In this document: in pieces, positions 18,390 to 25,892 of the stretch
Layout: each line of letters opens with the position of its first letter
Numbering within the stretch: position 1 is the stretch's first letter
DNA from: Desulfovibrio sp. UCD-KL4C
GTDB lineage: Bacteria > Desulfobacterota > Desulfovibrionia > Desulfovibrionales > Desulfovibrionaceae
NCBI RefSeq assembly: GCF_006210265.1
Contig: NZ_VCNC01000004.1
Coordinates: 62,001-126,000, forward strand
Direction: 5' to 3'
Length of the DNA stretch: 64,000 nucleotides
Made by a program: the position numbers and the translations under genes
The notes under the pieces: generated by a model
What the model was told of the DNA's origin: nothing
Databases searched by the model: none
What the model saw: the letters and a program-made list of their open reading frames with translations, nothing else

Positions 18390-20372
18390 TTAGAACTGAT
18401 CTTTCATAATCTTAGCGAGATTGTCAGCGGTAAAGCCGTATTTTTCAGCGAGCTGTCCGGCAGGTGCGGATGCGCCGAAGTGGCTGATTCCGAGTACTGC
18501 TCCGTTGAGGCCCACGTATTTGTACCAGATTTCCGGACGACCTGCTTCTGCTGCAACACGTGTTGTAACAGATGGATCGAGAACGGAATCTTTGTATGCC
18601 TGATCTTGTTCTTCGAACAGTTCCATTGAAGGCATGCTTACTACGCGGATTTTCTTATCTTTAATCATAGCAGCTGCATCAATTGCCAAGGATACTTCAG
18701 ATCCTGCTGCAATAGCGATCATGTCCGGTGTGCCTTCACAATCTTTTACTATGTAACCACCGCGTTTAACGCCTTCTTCAACCTGTGGGAACTCGTCTTT
18801 ACCCATTACAGGCAGTCCCTGACGGGTCAGCATGAGGCTGGATGGACGATCGGTCTGAGTCATTGCTATTTCTACGCATGCTGCTGTTTCTCTTGCGTCG
18901 GCAGGTCTCAGTACCAAATGGTTCGGAATGAGTCTCAGAGAGGCTACATGTTCGATTGGTTGATGAGTCGGGCCGTCTTCACCTACATAGAATGAATCAT
19001 GTGTGTAGACGTAGATAACAGGCAGTTTCTGGAGTGCGGACATTCTCATACCGTTTCTGCAATAGTCAGAGAAGGTAAGGAAGGTTGCACCGAAAGGAAT
19101 TACGCCGCCGTGCAGAGCCATACCGTTAAGGATAACGGACATTGGGAATTCTCGTACACCGAAAGCAAGGTTTCTTGAAGAGTAACCGTCGGTAGCGAAA
19201 TCGCCTACTTTCTTGCGGAAATTTGCAGTCTGGTTGGACGGGTCAAGGTCAGCGGAACCACCAAGTAATGTTGGAAGCTGATCGGTGATAGCATCAAGGC
19301 ATGCACCCCATGCTTTTCTTGTCGCAACAGACTGACCTGCTTCAAATACAGGAAGATTCAGTTTGAGATCGCTGCGTGACTTGTTGGATTCAGCCCAGAA
19401 ATCAGCAATTTCTTTGTTTTCGGCTAAGACTGAATCAAGCTTAATCTGCCAGTCAGCAGCAAGTTTTTTAAGGTCAGGGAAACGGGAGCGGAAATGTTCA
19501 ACAACATCTTCAGGCACATAGAAAAGTTCGTCTTCAGGAAGACCGAAACCTTTTTTAGTAGCGGCGATTTCTTCATTGGAAAGCGGGCTGCCGTGTGTGC
19601 TGTGGCTGCCTTCAAGAGTTGCAGCTCCGGCTGCCATCTTGGTTTTACCGATGATGATAGTCGGCTTGCCTGTTTCAGCCTGTCCGGCTTTTATTGCCTT
19701 GCGGATAGCTTCGTGGTCGTGTCCGTCAATTTCCAGAACCTGCCAGCACATGCCTTCGAAAACTTTTTTGAAATCTGTACAGTTACAGCGACAGGTGGGG
19801 CCAGCTAACTGAATGTCGTTACTGTCATAGAAAACTATGAGTTTGCCGAGCTTCCAGAGTCCTGCAAGGGATGCTGCGCCAAGTGATACAGGTTCCTGAA
19901 AATCACCGTCAGAAGAAAGAACATATGAGTAATGATCAACAACATCGTCGTTGGTCTTGGCGCTTAGAAATGCTTCTGCTGTTGCCATACCTACGCCGAC
20001 GCAGAATCCCTGTCCTAAAGGTCCGCTTGTTGCTTCAACACCGGGGGTGACATCGTGTTCAGGATGACCGGGGGTGATGGAACCGAGCTGACGGAACTGT
20101 TTAAGATCTTCAATTGTGATCAGACCTGCAAGATGCAGAATGCTGTAAAGAAGTGGGGATTCATGACCGGCAGCAAGTACGAAACGGTCTCTGTTGAGCC
20201 AGTTTGTATTGGTTGGGTCATAACGTAAAAAATCTTTATAGAGGACATATGCAAAGTCCGCAGAAGACATGGATCCGCCGGGATGGCCTGAATTAGCCTT
20301 GCGGATGGAATCCATGATCAATCCCTTGATGACGTTAACTGCTTTCTGGTCCATCTGACTGTTGTTACTCAT
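18390..20372 (-). CDS. tkt: Transketolase
   Basis: 660 residues, the usual full length. Thiamine-diphosphate enzyme of the non-oxidative pentose phosphate pathway, moving two-carbon ketol units between sugar phosphates. Visible features: substrate and cofactor histidines in ANSGHPGGSMSSADF, TPGHPEHDVTPGVEATSGPLGQG, the metal-binding SDGDFQEP with YDSNDIQLAGP, and in the pyrimidine domain a GVREFPM segment with YVGEDGPTHQPIEH. The usual G-D-G of the metal motif reads S-D-G here, with the Asp retained. It lies 78 bases after rpiB, which supplies ribose 5-phosphate. A terminator between the two (20413-20445) implies at least partly separate transcription. Confidence 0.95.
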   Translation of the reverse strand: MSNNSQMDQKAVNVIKGLIMDSIRKANSGHPGGSMSSADFAYVLYKDFLRYDPTNTNWLNRDRFVLAAGHESPLLYSILHLAGLITIEDLKQFRQLGSITPGHPEHDVTPGVEATSGPLGQGFCVGVGMATAEAFLSAKTNDDVVDHYSYVLSSDGDFQEPVSLGAASLAGLWKLGKLIVFYDSNDIQLAGPTCRCNCTDFKKVFEGMCWQVLEIDGHDHEAIRKAIKAGQAETGKPTIIIGKTKMAAGAATLEGSHSTHGSPLSNEEIAATKKGFGLPEDELFYVPEDVVEHFRSRFPDLKKLAADWQIKLDSVLAENKEIADFWAESNKSRSDLKLNLPVFEAGQSVATRKAWGACLDAITDQLPTLLGGSADLDPSNQTANFRKKVGDFATDGYSSRNLAFGVREFPMSVILNGMALHGGVIPFGATFLTFSDYCRNGMRMSALQKLPVIYVYTHDSFYVGEDGPTHQPIEHVASLRLIPNHLVLRPADARETAACVEIAMTQTDRPSSLMLTRQGLPVMGKDEFPQVEEGVKRGGYIVKDCEGTPDMIAIAAGSEVSLAIDAAAMIKDKKIRVVSMPSMELFEEQDQAYKDSVLDPSVTTRVAAEAGRPEIWYKYVGLNGAVLGISHFGASAPAGQLAEKYGFTADNLAKIMKDQF

Positions 20373-20412
20373 TTTGAGTTTTCCTCATTAAATCTTGGGT
20401 ATTTTATATAAT

Positions 20413-20445
20413 GAAAAAATCCCGTCAGCCTCGGCTTTCGGGATT
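20413..20445 (-). terminator. Terminator after rpiB
   Basis: On the minus strand AATCCCG, an inner AGCC/GGCT pairing and CGGGATT are followed by TTTTC, just after the rpiB stop codon and before tkt. Confidence 0.65.
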
Positions 20446-20450
20446 ATATC

Positions 20451-20882
20451 CTATAATTGGTCGAACATATTGATTCTGCGCATGTGACGTTCACCTTCAA
20501 ATTCGGTGGTCATGTATGCACGGATAATCTCTTCAGCAAGGCCTTGCCCGATGACTCTTTCACCCAGACACAAAATGTTTGCATTGTTGTGTGCGCGGGC
20601 CATTTTCGCCATGTATTCATTTGTACACATAGCGGCGCGGATGCCTTTGTGTTTGTTTGCAGCCATGGACATGCCGAGGCCAGTTCCGCAGATTAGAATT
20701 CCCCGGACTTCATCGGTTACTTTTGAAGCTACTTTTTCAGCATAGACAGGATAGTCGCAGCTGACGGCGGATTCAGGGCCGGCGTCTTCAACCTCATACC
20801 CCATTTCTGTAAGTACTTTTTTGGCGAATTCCTTGAGAGCGAACCCTCCGTGGTCTGATCCGATTACTACTTTAGCGGCCAT
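20451..20882 (-). CDS. rpiB: Ribose-5-phosphate isomerase B
   Basis: 143 residues, normal for RpiB. Interconverts ribose 5-phosphate and ribulose 5-phosphate. The N-terminal GSDHGGFALK, the catalytic cysteine in ILICGTGLGMSMAANK, and the substrate-binding NEYMAKMARAHNNANILCLG are all present, followed by the C-terminal arginine-rich RHMRRI. An ATG six bases upstream is open, but the AGGAG abuts it; the ATG at 20882 has that AGGAG at proper spacing. Upstream of tkt, so the two give a pentose-phosphate pair. Confidence 0.93.
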   Translation of the reverse strand: MAAKVVIGSDHGGFALKEFAKKVLTEMGYEVEDAGPESAVSCDYPVYAEKVASKVTDEVRGILICGTGLGMSMAANKHKGIRAAMCTNEYMAKMARAHNNANILCLGERVIGQGLAEEIIRAYMTTEFEGERHMRRINMFDQL

Positions 20883-21043
20883 CTCCATCTCCTGATTTCT
20901 GTGGATTAACAGTCATTCTAAAAAAATTACCTTTTCAAACGCAATAAAAATCTCATGCGCCAGTAAGCAGTTAACTATCTGTCGATTTAGAGATTCTAAA
21001 GTGTCCGGAGTTTGGGTCTATGAACAACCAGTGTATTTTTCTA

Positions 21044-21367
21044 CTACAAACCCATCTTACGTTCGTTGTCGCGGCGTTTGACGTCTCGCTTCGCAGACTG
21101 CTCTTTTTTAAGCTTGCTGATTTCTTCTTTAAAAAAATCAATTTGCTTGCTGCAAAGTTTAATATCGCCTTCTGCGTCATCGCAAGTAAGCTTTCCGAGA
21201 AGGGCGTATTCTCTTTCGAGACGTTTTTCAAGCTGGCTAATTTCAAAATTTCCAAGCAATCTGGTAAAGATTCCCTTCAATTCTTGTACCCAAACGGTCA
21301 GCCCTTTCTTAAAATTATCAATAACTCCTGTACCTTTGTTAGTGCAGGTGCTGTTTTGTTCACTCAT
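21044..21367 (-). CDS. Small coiled-coil protein of unknown function
   Basis: 107 residues, soluble, no signal peptide. A short N-terminal segment is followed by an amphipathic part (GVIDNFKKGLTVWVQELKGIF) and heptad-like helices rich in Leu, Lys and Glu (ISQLEKRLEREYALLGKL, then FFKEEISKLKKEQSAK), suggesting a coiled coil. The C-terminus is strongly basic (DVKRRDNERK). GGAGA lies seven bases before the ATG, and the gene follows the LolB-like lipoprotein gene by 32 bases, so it probably belongs to the rpoH-headed transcript. Longer overlapping frames on both strands in this region lack such support. I do not recognise the family. Confidence 0.6.
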   Translation of the reverse strand: MSEQNSTCTNKGTGVIDNFKKGLTVWVQELKGIFTRLLGNFEISQLEKRLEREYALLGKLTCDDAEGDIKLCSKQIDFFKEEISKLKKEQSAKRDVKRRDNERKMGL

Positions 21368-21399
21368 TTTATTCTCTCCATAACAAAACTAAATTTTTT

Positions 21400-22200
21400 T
21401 TAAGAAATATTACTATTCACGCTTCGATCAAGTTTTATGATCTCAGTTCCGTCAGGAATAGCCATTTCAAGAGATTTATTATCCCATTTATGGCTGGTAA
21501 AATATCTTGATTTTATCCGCAGTACAGCTTTTGCTCCGGTTGCTGTGTAAACGGTAATTTTCTCAGGTAGATTTTTACCGGAATTATCAAGTTCATATGA
21601 GCCCATTTCCATTTTCCAAGGAAGTTCTCCTCGTCCACTCATTTCTATAGGTATTCCCTGTTGCGTGAGCGTGATTGAACTGATGGGGCCGTGATCGAAA
21701 GTATATAGCAGTCCCTTCTTGTTTTTATCAATGGCAACGGTATCAAAAGAACTTGGAATGAAGCTTGGATAGCAACCTGCAATAAGTCCTGCAAGGTCTT
21801 TTAAAGCGAATGGAAACGGCAAGCCCAGCAGTCTGACAGCACGCTCTGATACTGAATGTGTATAGGCCGTTTTCTCCTCTGGATAAAAAGCGGTCAGTCC
21901 GTTGTCATCCTCGCGGATATGAGCGAGATATGTTCCGATTCCGGCCCGCACATCTAGGCGTAGCGGAGAATTTAGATCTCCCCACAAGCTCATAATTGTT
22001 CGGTGCCCATGACCTTTTTCTGTAAAGTAGAGGCTGGCTGTAAATTTTACTCCAGTGGCATTGCACATGCCGTATTCATTTCTGAATTTAGAGTAAATTT
22101 TATTCGAATTATGAACTTGAATATTTTTGGCACTGCATCCTGCAACCAGTGCTGCCATGGTCAGAACAAGGAGTGCTGGCCGCCATAATTTGGAGATCAT
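21400..22200 (-). CDS. Exported lipoprotein, LolB/DUF4292-like
   Basis: 266 residues. Signal peptide with a clear lipobox (MAALVAGCSAKN), so it is anchored by its N-terminal cysteine. The rest is beta-rich with a pattern like LolA/LolB or DUF4292 lipoproteins: SGVKF-like N-terminal strand, WGDLNSPLRLDVRAGIG, and later YTFDHGPISSITLTQQGIP followed by LPEKITVYTATGAKAVLRIK. Such folds carry or insert lipids or lipoproteins at the outer membrane. The ATG overlaps the stop of the TPR gene (ATGA), so translation is probably coupled. The family assignment is by pattern only. Confidence 0.6.
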   Translation of the reverse strand: MISKLWRPALLVLTMAALVAGCSAKNIQVHNSNKIYSKFRNEYGMCNATGVKFTASLYFTEKGHGHRTIMSLWGDLNSPLRLDVRAGIGTYLAHIREDDNGLTAFYPEEKTAYTHSVSERAVRLLGLPFPFALKDLAGLIAGCYPSFIPSSFDTVAIDKNKKGLLYTFDHGPISSITLTQQGIPIEMSGRGELPWKMEMGSYELDNSGKNLPEKITVYTATGAKAVLRIKSRYFTSHKWDNKSLEMAIPDGTEIIKLDRSVNSNIS

Positions 22201-23951
22201 AACGAATCCAGTTTCTTGCGCAGTTCTTTGTTTTCTGGATTAAGCTTAAGAGCTCTTGTATAGGCTTTCCTAGCTTCTATCTTGTTTTTTTTGGCCACAG
22301 CGATATCCCCATAGTGTTCCCACAGTTCTGGCTGTTTGGGTTCAAGGGAAAGAGCGCGTCCTATGTTTTTCCATGCTTCATCAAGTTTACCCTGGCGGTA
22401 AAGAACCCACGCCATGGAGTCTAGAATAAATCCGTTATCCGGTTTAAGTTTATTCGCTCTTGATATTAAAACCATCGCCCGATCAAGTTGTATGTTCTTG
22501 TCGGCAAGAATGTACCCTACAAAATTTAGAGCATCTGCGTGGTCCGGCTGCATGGAAATAATCTTTTCCATATATTTCAAAGTTTGGTCAGTGTTGCCTT
22601 TTTTTTCTTCGACCATGCCCAGTTGGAAAAGAATCTGGGTTGAATCAGGAATATTTTTGTATCCGCGTAGAAGAGTTTCTTCTGCTTTTTTAGGCTGTTT
22701 ATGATCCATTTGCAGAGCTGCTTCCATCAAAAAGAAGTTTGGGTCATCAGGGAACTCTTTTTGTCCTTCACGCAGAACCGCTAAGGCTTCATCGTTTTTA
22801 TTAAGCTCAATAAGCAGATGGGCTTTGAATTGAATGCTGCGGTCATAATGATCGCTGCCTTTTTTTATTTTGCTTAGAAACTCAAGAGCCTTGCCGGGAT
22901 CGTCTTCTCCTTCGTAGGCAATTGAGGCTTTGAAAAAGTAGTAAGCATCCGGAACATCTTTTTCTTTAACGAAAATATCTAAGACAGTTGATGCCTGCCC
23001 GTAAAATTTGCCGTTTAAAAAAGTCTGAGCCGCTTCAAGTAAAAAAGAAGTGCTCCTCGGTCCTTCAAGAACAAGCGAAAGTCCTCGATCAGGGTTGTTA
23101 AGTTTGAGGCACAGTTCAATAAGGCGCAACCGGATATGACTTGAGACCTCAGGGAACTCGAGCATCTTTGTGTAAATTTTTTCAGCTGAGTCATAGTCTT
23201 TTTCAAGCTCATATAAATAAGCCAGTTCGCCCCAAGCTTCTATGTAGTCAGTTTTTATTTTAACAGTTTTCTGAAGAGCTCTTATAGCCTGTTTGGTCAG
23301 CCCAAGTCCTGCACTTGCTTTTGCATAATAGTAGAGGATTTCAGATGTTCTTTGCCCTGCCGGAATAACTTTCAGAATATCCAGAGTCTGCGCGAATTTT
23401 TTTTGTTCCAGCATAATTCGTGCAAGTTGGGTTTTGACAACAAGATCCTTGGGGTGTCTGCGAATATAATCCTGAAGAACTCCCTCGGCATCCGCAGTTC
23501 TGTTGTCAACAAGATAGGTGCTGGATAGACTCATGGTCAGGTCACTATCTTCAGGGAATTTCTGGAGGCCTTCTTTCAAAGCTTCCCTAGCATCATCAAT
23601 TTGCTGGGCTGCCCAGAAAAGAGAAGCTTTTTCAGCATAAAGCTGGGCACTTGGTTCAACTTTTAGGATGCGGTCTAAGACAACAAGAGCCTTTTGCTGC
23701 AGGCTCGTCGCCTTCTCTGACTCTTCTTTGGTTTTAACCCCGTTGCGCATTATCTGTCCGAATCTGGATAGAAAATCTTGATAAACAAGGTAGTCGTAAG
23801 TCAGTTGGCTTTCCGGGCTTAGTTGGGGATTTACAGCTAAGCCGTCAGTTCCGTTTTTGGCAGCACATCCGCTTAAAGCAAAAACAAAAAGCATTGTTAA
23901 GGCTATGGCAGAGTATGTTTTTTGGCGAATATTGGGTGCTGAATTAATCAT
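22197..23951 (-). CDS. TPR-repeat lipoprotein
   Basis: 584 residues. The N-terminal signal peptide ends in a lipobox (FALSGCAAKN), followed by about a dozen tetratricopeptide repeats spanning most of the protein, for example KIYTKMLEFPEVSSHIRLRL, LEYMEKIISMQPDHADALNFVGY-type units and a final WEHYGDIAVAKKNKIEARKAYTRAL-type unit before the C-terminus. TPR lipoproteins act as scaffolds for envelope complexes. Start and stop overlap its neighbours by four bases on both sides, showing a tightly coupled operon with the HD-domain gene upstream and the LolB-like lipoprotein downstream. The partner is unknown; the linked lipoprotein is the obvious candidate. Confidence 0.8.
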   Translation of the reverse strand: MINSAPNIRQKTYSAIALTMLFVFALSGCAAKNGTDGLAVNPQLSPESQLTYDYLVYQDFLSRFGQIMRNGVKTKEESEKATSLQQKALVVLDRILKVEPSAQLYAEKASLFWAAQQIDDAREALKEGLQKFPEDSDLTMSLSSTYLVDNRTADAEGVLQDYIRRHPKDLVVKTQLARIMLEQKKFAQTLDILKVIPAGQRTSEILYYYAKASAGLGLTKQAIRALQKTVKIKTDYIEAWGELAYLYELEKDYDSAEKIYTKMLEFPEVSSHIRLRLIELCLKLNNPDRGLSLVLEGPRSTSFLLEAAQTFLNGKFYGQASTVLDIFVKEKDVPDAYYFFKASIAYEGEDDPGKALEFLSKIKKGSDHYDRSIQFKAHLLIELNKNDEALAVLREGQKEFPDDPNFFLMEAALQMDHKQPKKAEETLLRGYKNIPDSTQILFQLGMVEEKKGNTDQTLKYMEKIISMQPDHADALNFVGYILADKNIQLDRAMVLISRANKLKPDNGFILDSMAWVLYRQGKLDEAWKNIGRALSLEPKQPELWEHYGDIAVAKKNKIEARKAYTRALKLNPENKELRKKLDSL

Positions 23952-24736
23952 ATAATGGGGGTTGGTTTTTTTTCGGTAGAGTATTCTGGAGTTTTGGAAA
24001 ATTCAATCAGGCGGTCATAAATAGCAGATCCTATTGTTATGCCTTGGTGAATCATTTCAGGGCCGTATTTTTTACCGGTATCTGTTCTGAAAGTAGATTC
24101 AATGGATTTTATCATTTCCAGACCGTTTGGGAATTTTTCAATGATTTCCTGTAGTGTCCAGTCTTCGTAATCGCATATTTCCCAAAGGGTAGTTGAGAAA
24201 TTATCTGGGCCCCACCGGAATTTATCGGCATCGTATAGTGCGCCGCTAAGCAGTTCCAGCTCAGGATCATCAACGATAGGAATTTCTGGTTTAAAGGCCT
24301 CGTGTCGTGCAATTGATTCTGAAATAAGATCTTTGCTTCGTTCTGAAAGCGGATACTTATTTAAAATAACCCGCGAAGTTTCTGATCCGCGCAGGGCGTG
24401 GTTGTCTTCCAGTCTGCAACAGTCATGAAGAAGACCGCAGAACTGAGCAAGCAGAACAAGCTCTCTTACAGAGTCATGAGGTAGATGATCACCGTCTTTA
24501 AGAACTATTGCCCCGGCTTCTATAGCCACCTTTTTTGAGTGGTAAATACCGTGAGCATATTCATCGTAAAGAAATGGAAGAACATCTTCCTGTAACCTTA
24601 TTACAAGCGGATGATCGAAAAACATTGCATGTGAAAATTCAAGCTGGGTATCAGCATCGCGATAAAATTGCGGTACCTGCTGAGATGCGGCTATGGTTTT
24701 GGCTTCTTTCTTCAGTTCTTTGAATAGTTTAATCAT
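23948..24736 (-). CDS. HD-domain phosphohydrolase-like protein
   Basis: 262 residues, soluble. The metal ligands of the HD superfamily can be placed: H in YAHGIYHSKKV, the HD pair in FCGLLHDCCRLED, and a later D in LYDADKFRWGP. A helical segment SRVILNKYPLSERSKDLISESIARHE between them is typical of HD hydrolases. Substrate unknown; the family includes nucleotide phosphohydrolases and signalling phosphodiesterases. The start overlaps the end of the sigma-factor gene by eight bases and the end overlaps the TPR gene by four, so it is translated as part of the same operon. Confidence 0.72.
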   Translation of the reverse strand: MIKLFKELKKEAKTIAASQQVPQFYRDADTQLEFSHAMFFDHPLVIRLQEDVLPFLYDEYAHGIYHSKKVAIEAGAIVLKDGDHLPHDSVRELVLLAQFCGLLHDCCRLEDNHALRGSETSRVILNKYPLSERSKDLISESIARHEAFKPEIPIVDDPELELLSGALYDADKFRWGPDNFSTTLWEICDYEDWTLQEIIEKFPNGLEMIKSIESTFRTDTGKKYGPEMIHQGITIGSAIYDRLIEFSKTPEYSTEKKPTPII

Positions 24737-25712
24737 TGTCTGGTATCCAATCTTCAGAAAAATCTGTTACTGTTTCGGCTAGATGTTCTCTCAGCTTGCT
24801 TAACAACCGAGCTTCAATCTGGCGGACTCTTTCTCTGGTCACTCCGAATTCTTCGCCTATTTCCCTAAGTGTGCGCGGAGAATCAGAGAGTAATCTGTCA
24901 TCTAATATGACTTGTTCTTTATCGTTTAATTTATGCGCTACTGTCCTAAGTTGCTCAAGCAATAAAGCCGAAATCTCTTTATTGGCAAGAGTTTCTTCTA
25001 TACCCATGCCTAAGTCCGGCAAAAAATCCATTCGTGTGGCTTCAGAATCATCACCGAATTTGAGATTCAGTGAGAGGTCATTCTTTGCCAGCCTTTGATC
25101 CATTTCCGTAATCTCTTCTTCTGTGACATTGAGATTTTCGGATAATACTGATGTTGTAGGGTCAAAACCCAGAGTTTGAAGCCTTTGACGTTCTTTGTTC
25201 AGGTTATAAAACAGTTTTCGCTGAGTCTGGGTGGTTCCTATTTTAACCATGCGCCAGTTGTCCATGATATATTTCAGAATGTAAGCCTTAACCCAGAACG
25301 CAGCGTAGTATGAAAATTTAATTCCTTTATCCGGGTCAAATTTATTAACCGCTTTCATAAGACCTACATTTCCTTCCTGAATAAGGTCCAGCACATTCTG
25401 CATCCAGCGCCGCTGGAAGTCCATTGCAATTTTTACCACCAGTCTAAGATGTGAAGAGACAAGACGGAATGCTGCTTCCTGATCTCCATTTTCTTGTACT
25501 CTTTTTGCTAGTTGAAATTCTTCATCAGGCTCAAGAAGAGGAAAGCGGCTTATCTCATTAAGGTAGAGATGTAGCGGATCTTTAGTTGCGATTTCGCCCT
25601 TAGCTCGAGGAGTCGGTAGAAAATCAGGTTCGATTTTTACCTCGTCTAGGATTTCTTCATCGTCTTCAATAAGCTCTGGGATTATCGGTTCTTTCTTTTG
25701 TTCTGATTTCAT
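24729..25712 (-). CDS. rpoH: RpoH-like sigma-70 family factor
   Basis: 327 residues. An N-terminal acidic extension of about 45 residues precedes sigma region 1.2 (PLHLYLNEISRFPLLEPDEE). Region 2 is complete: RLVSSHLRLVVKIAMDFQR, DLIQEGNVGLMKAVNKFDP and FSYYAAFWVKAYILKYIMDN. A segment matching the RpoH box follows (TQRKLFYNLNKERQRL). Region 4 ends with the helix-turn-helix TLREIGEEFGVTRERVRQIE. The RpoH box points to a heat-shock type factor, but a general-stress role is possible in this lineage. It heads a minus-strand operon with HD, TPR and lipoprotein genes, joined to the first by an eight-base overlap. Confidence 0.82.
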   Translation of the reverse strand: MKSEQKKEPIIPELIEDDEEILDEVKIEPDFLPTPRAKGEIATKDPLHLYLNEISRFPLLEPDEEFQLAKRVQENGDQEAAFRLVSSHLRLVVKIAMDFQRRWMQNVLDLIQEGNVGLMKAVNKFDPDKGIKFSYYAAFWVKAYILKYIMDNWRMVKIGTTQTQRKLFYNLNKERQRLQTLGFDPTTSVLSENLNVTEEEITEMDQRLAKNDLSLNLKFGDDSEATRMDFLPDLGMGIEETLANKEISALLLEQLRTVAHKLNDKEQVILDDRLLSDSPRTLREIGEEFGVTRERVRQIEARLLSKLREHLAETVTDFSEDWIPDND

Positions 25713-25892
25713 TGACCGGGTAATTTCCTGTACGGCTGATATTTTTTGAACTTTGCTTTACGTTGAGTGTCATATTTAGAACATATAAGGATATAGTTTT
25801 TATTTGTCCTTTTCAACGTTTTTAAGTAGAAGCTATTCGAAGTGATTGTAACTTAAAATTTCGGGTTTTATTTATAACCTTTGGAGTCTCTT

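Noticed and set aside
20971-21403. Overlapping frames on both strands around the coiled-coil gene
   Set aside because: Only the 107-residue frame has GGAGA at the right distance and a coherent coiled-coil composition.
25713-25892. Cobalamin riboswitch before metH
   Set aside because: No B12-box-like sequence or long structured leader is visible in the 180 bases.
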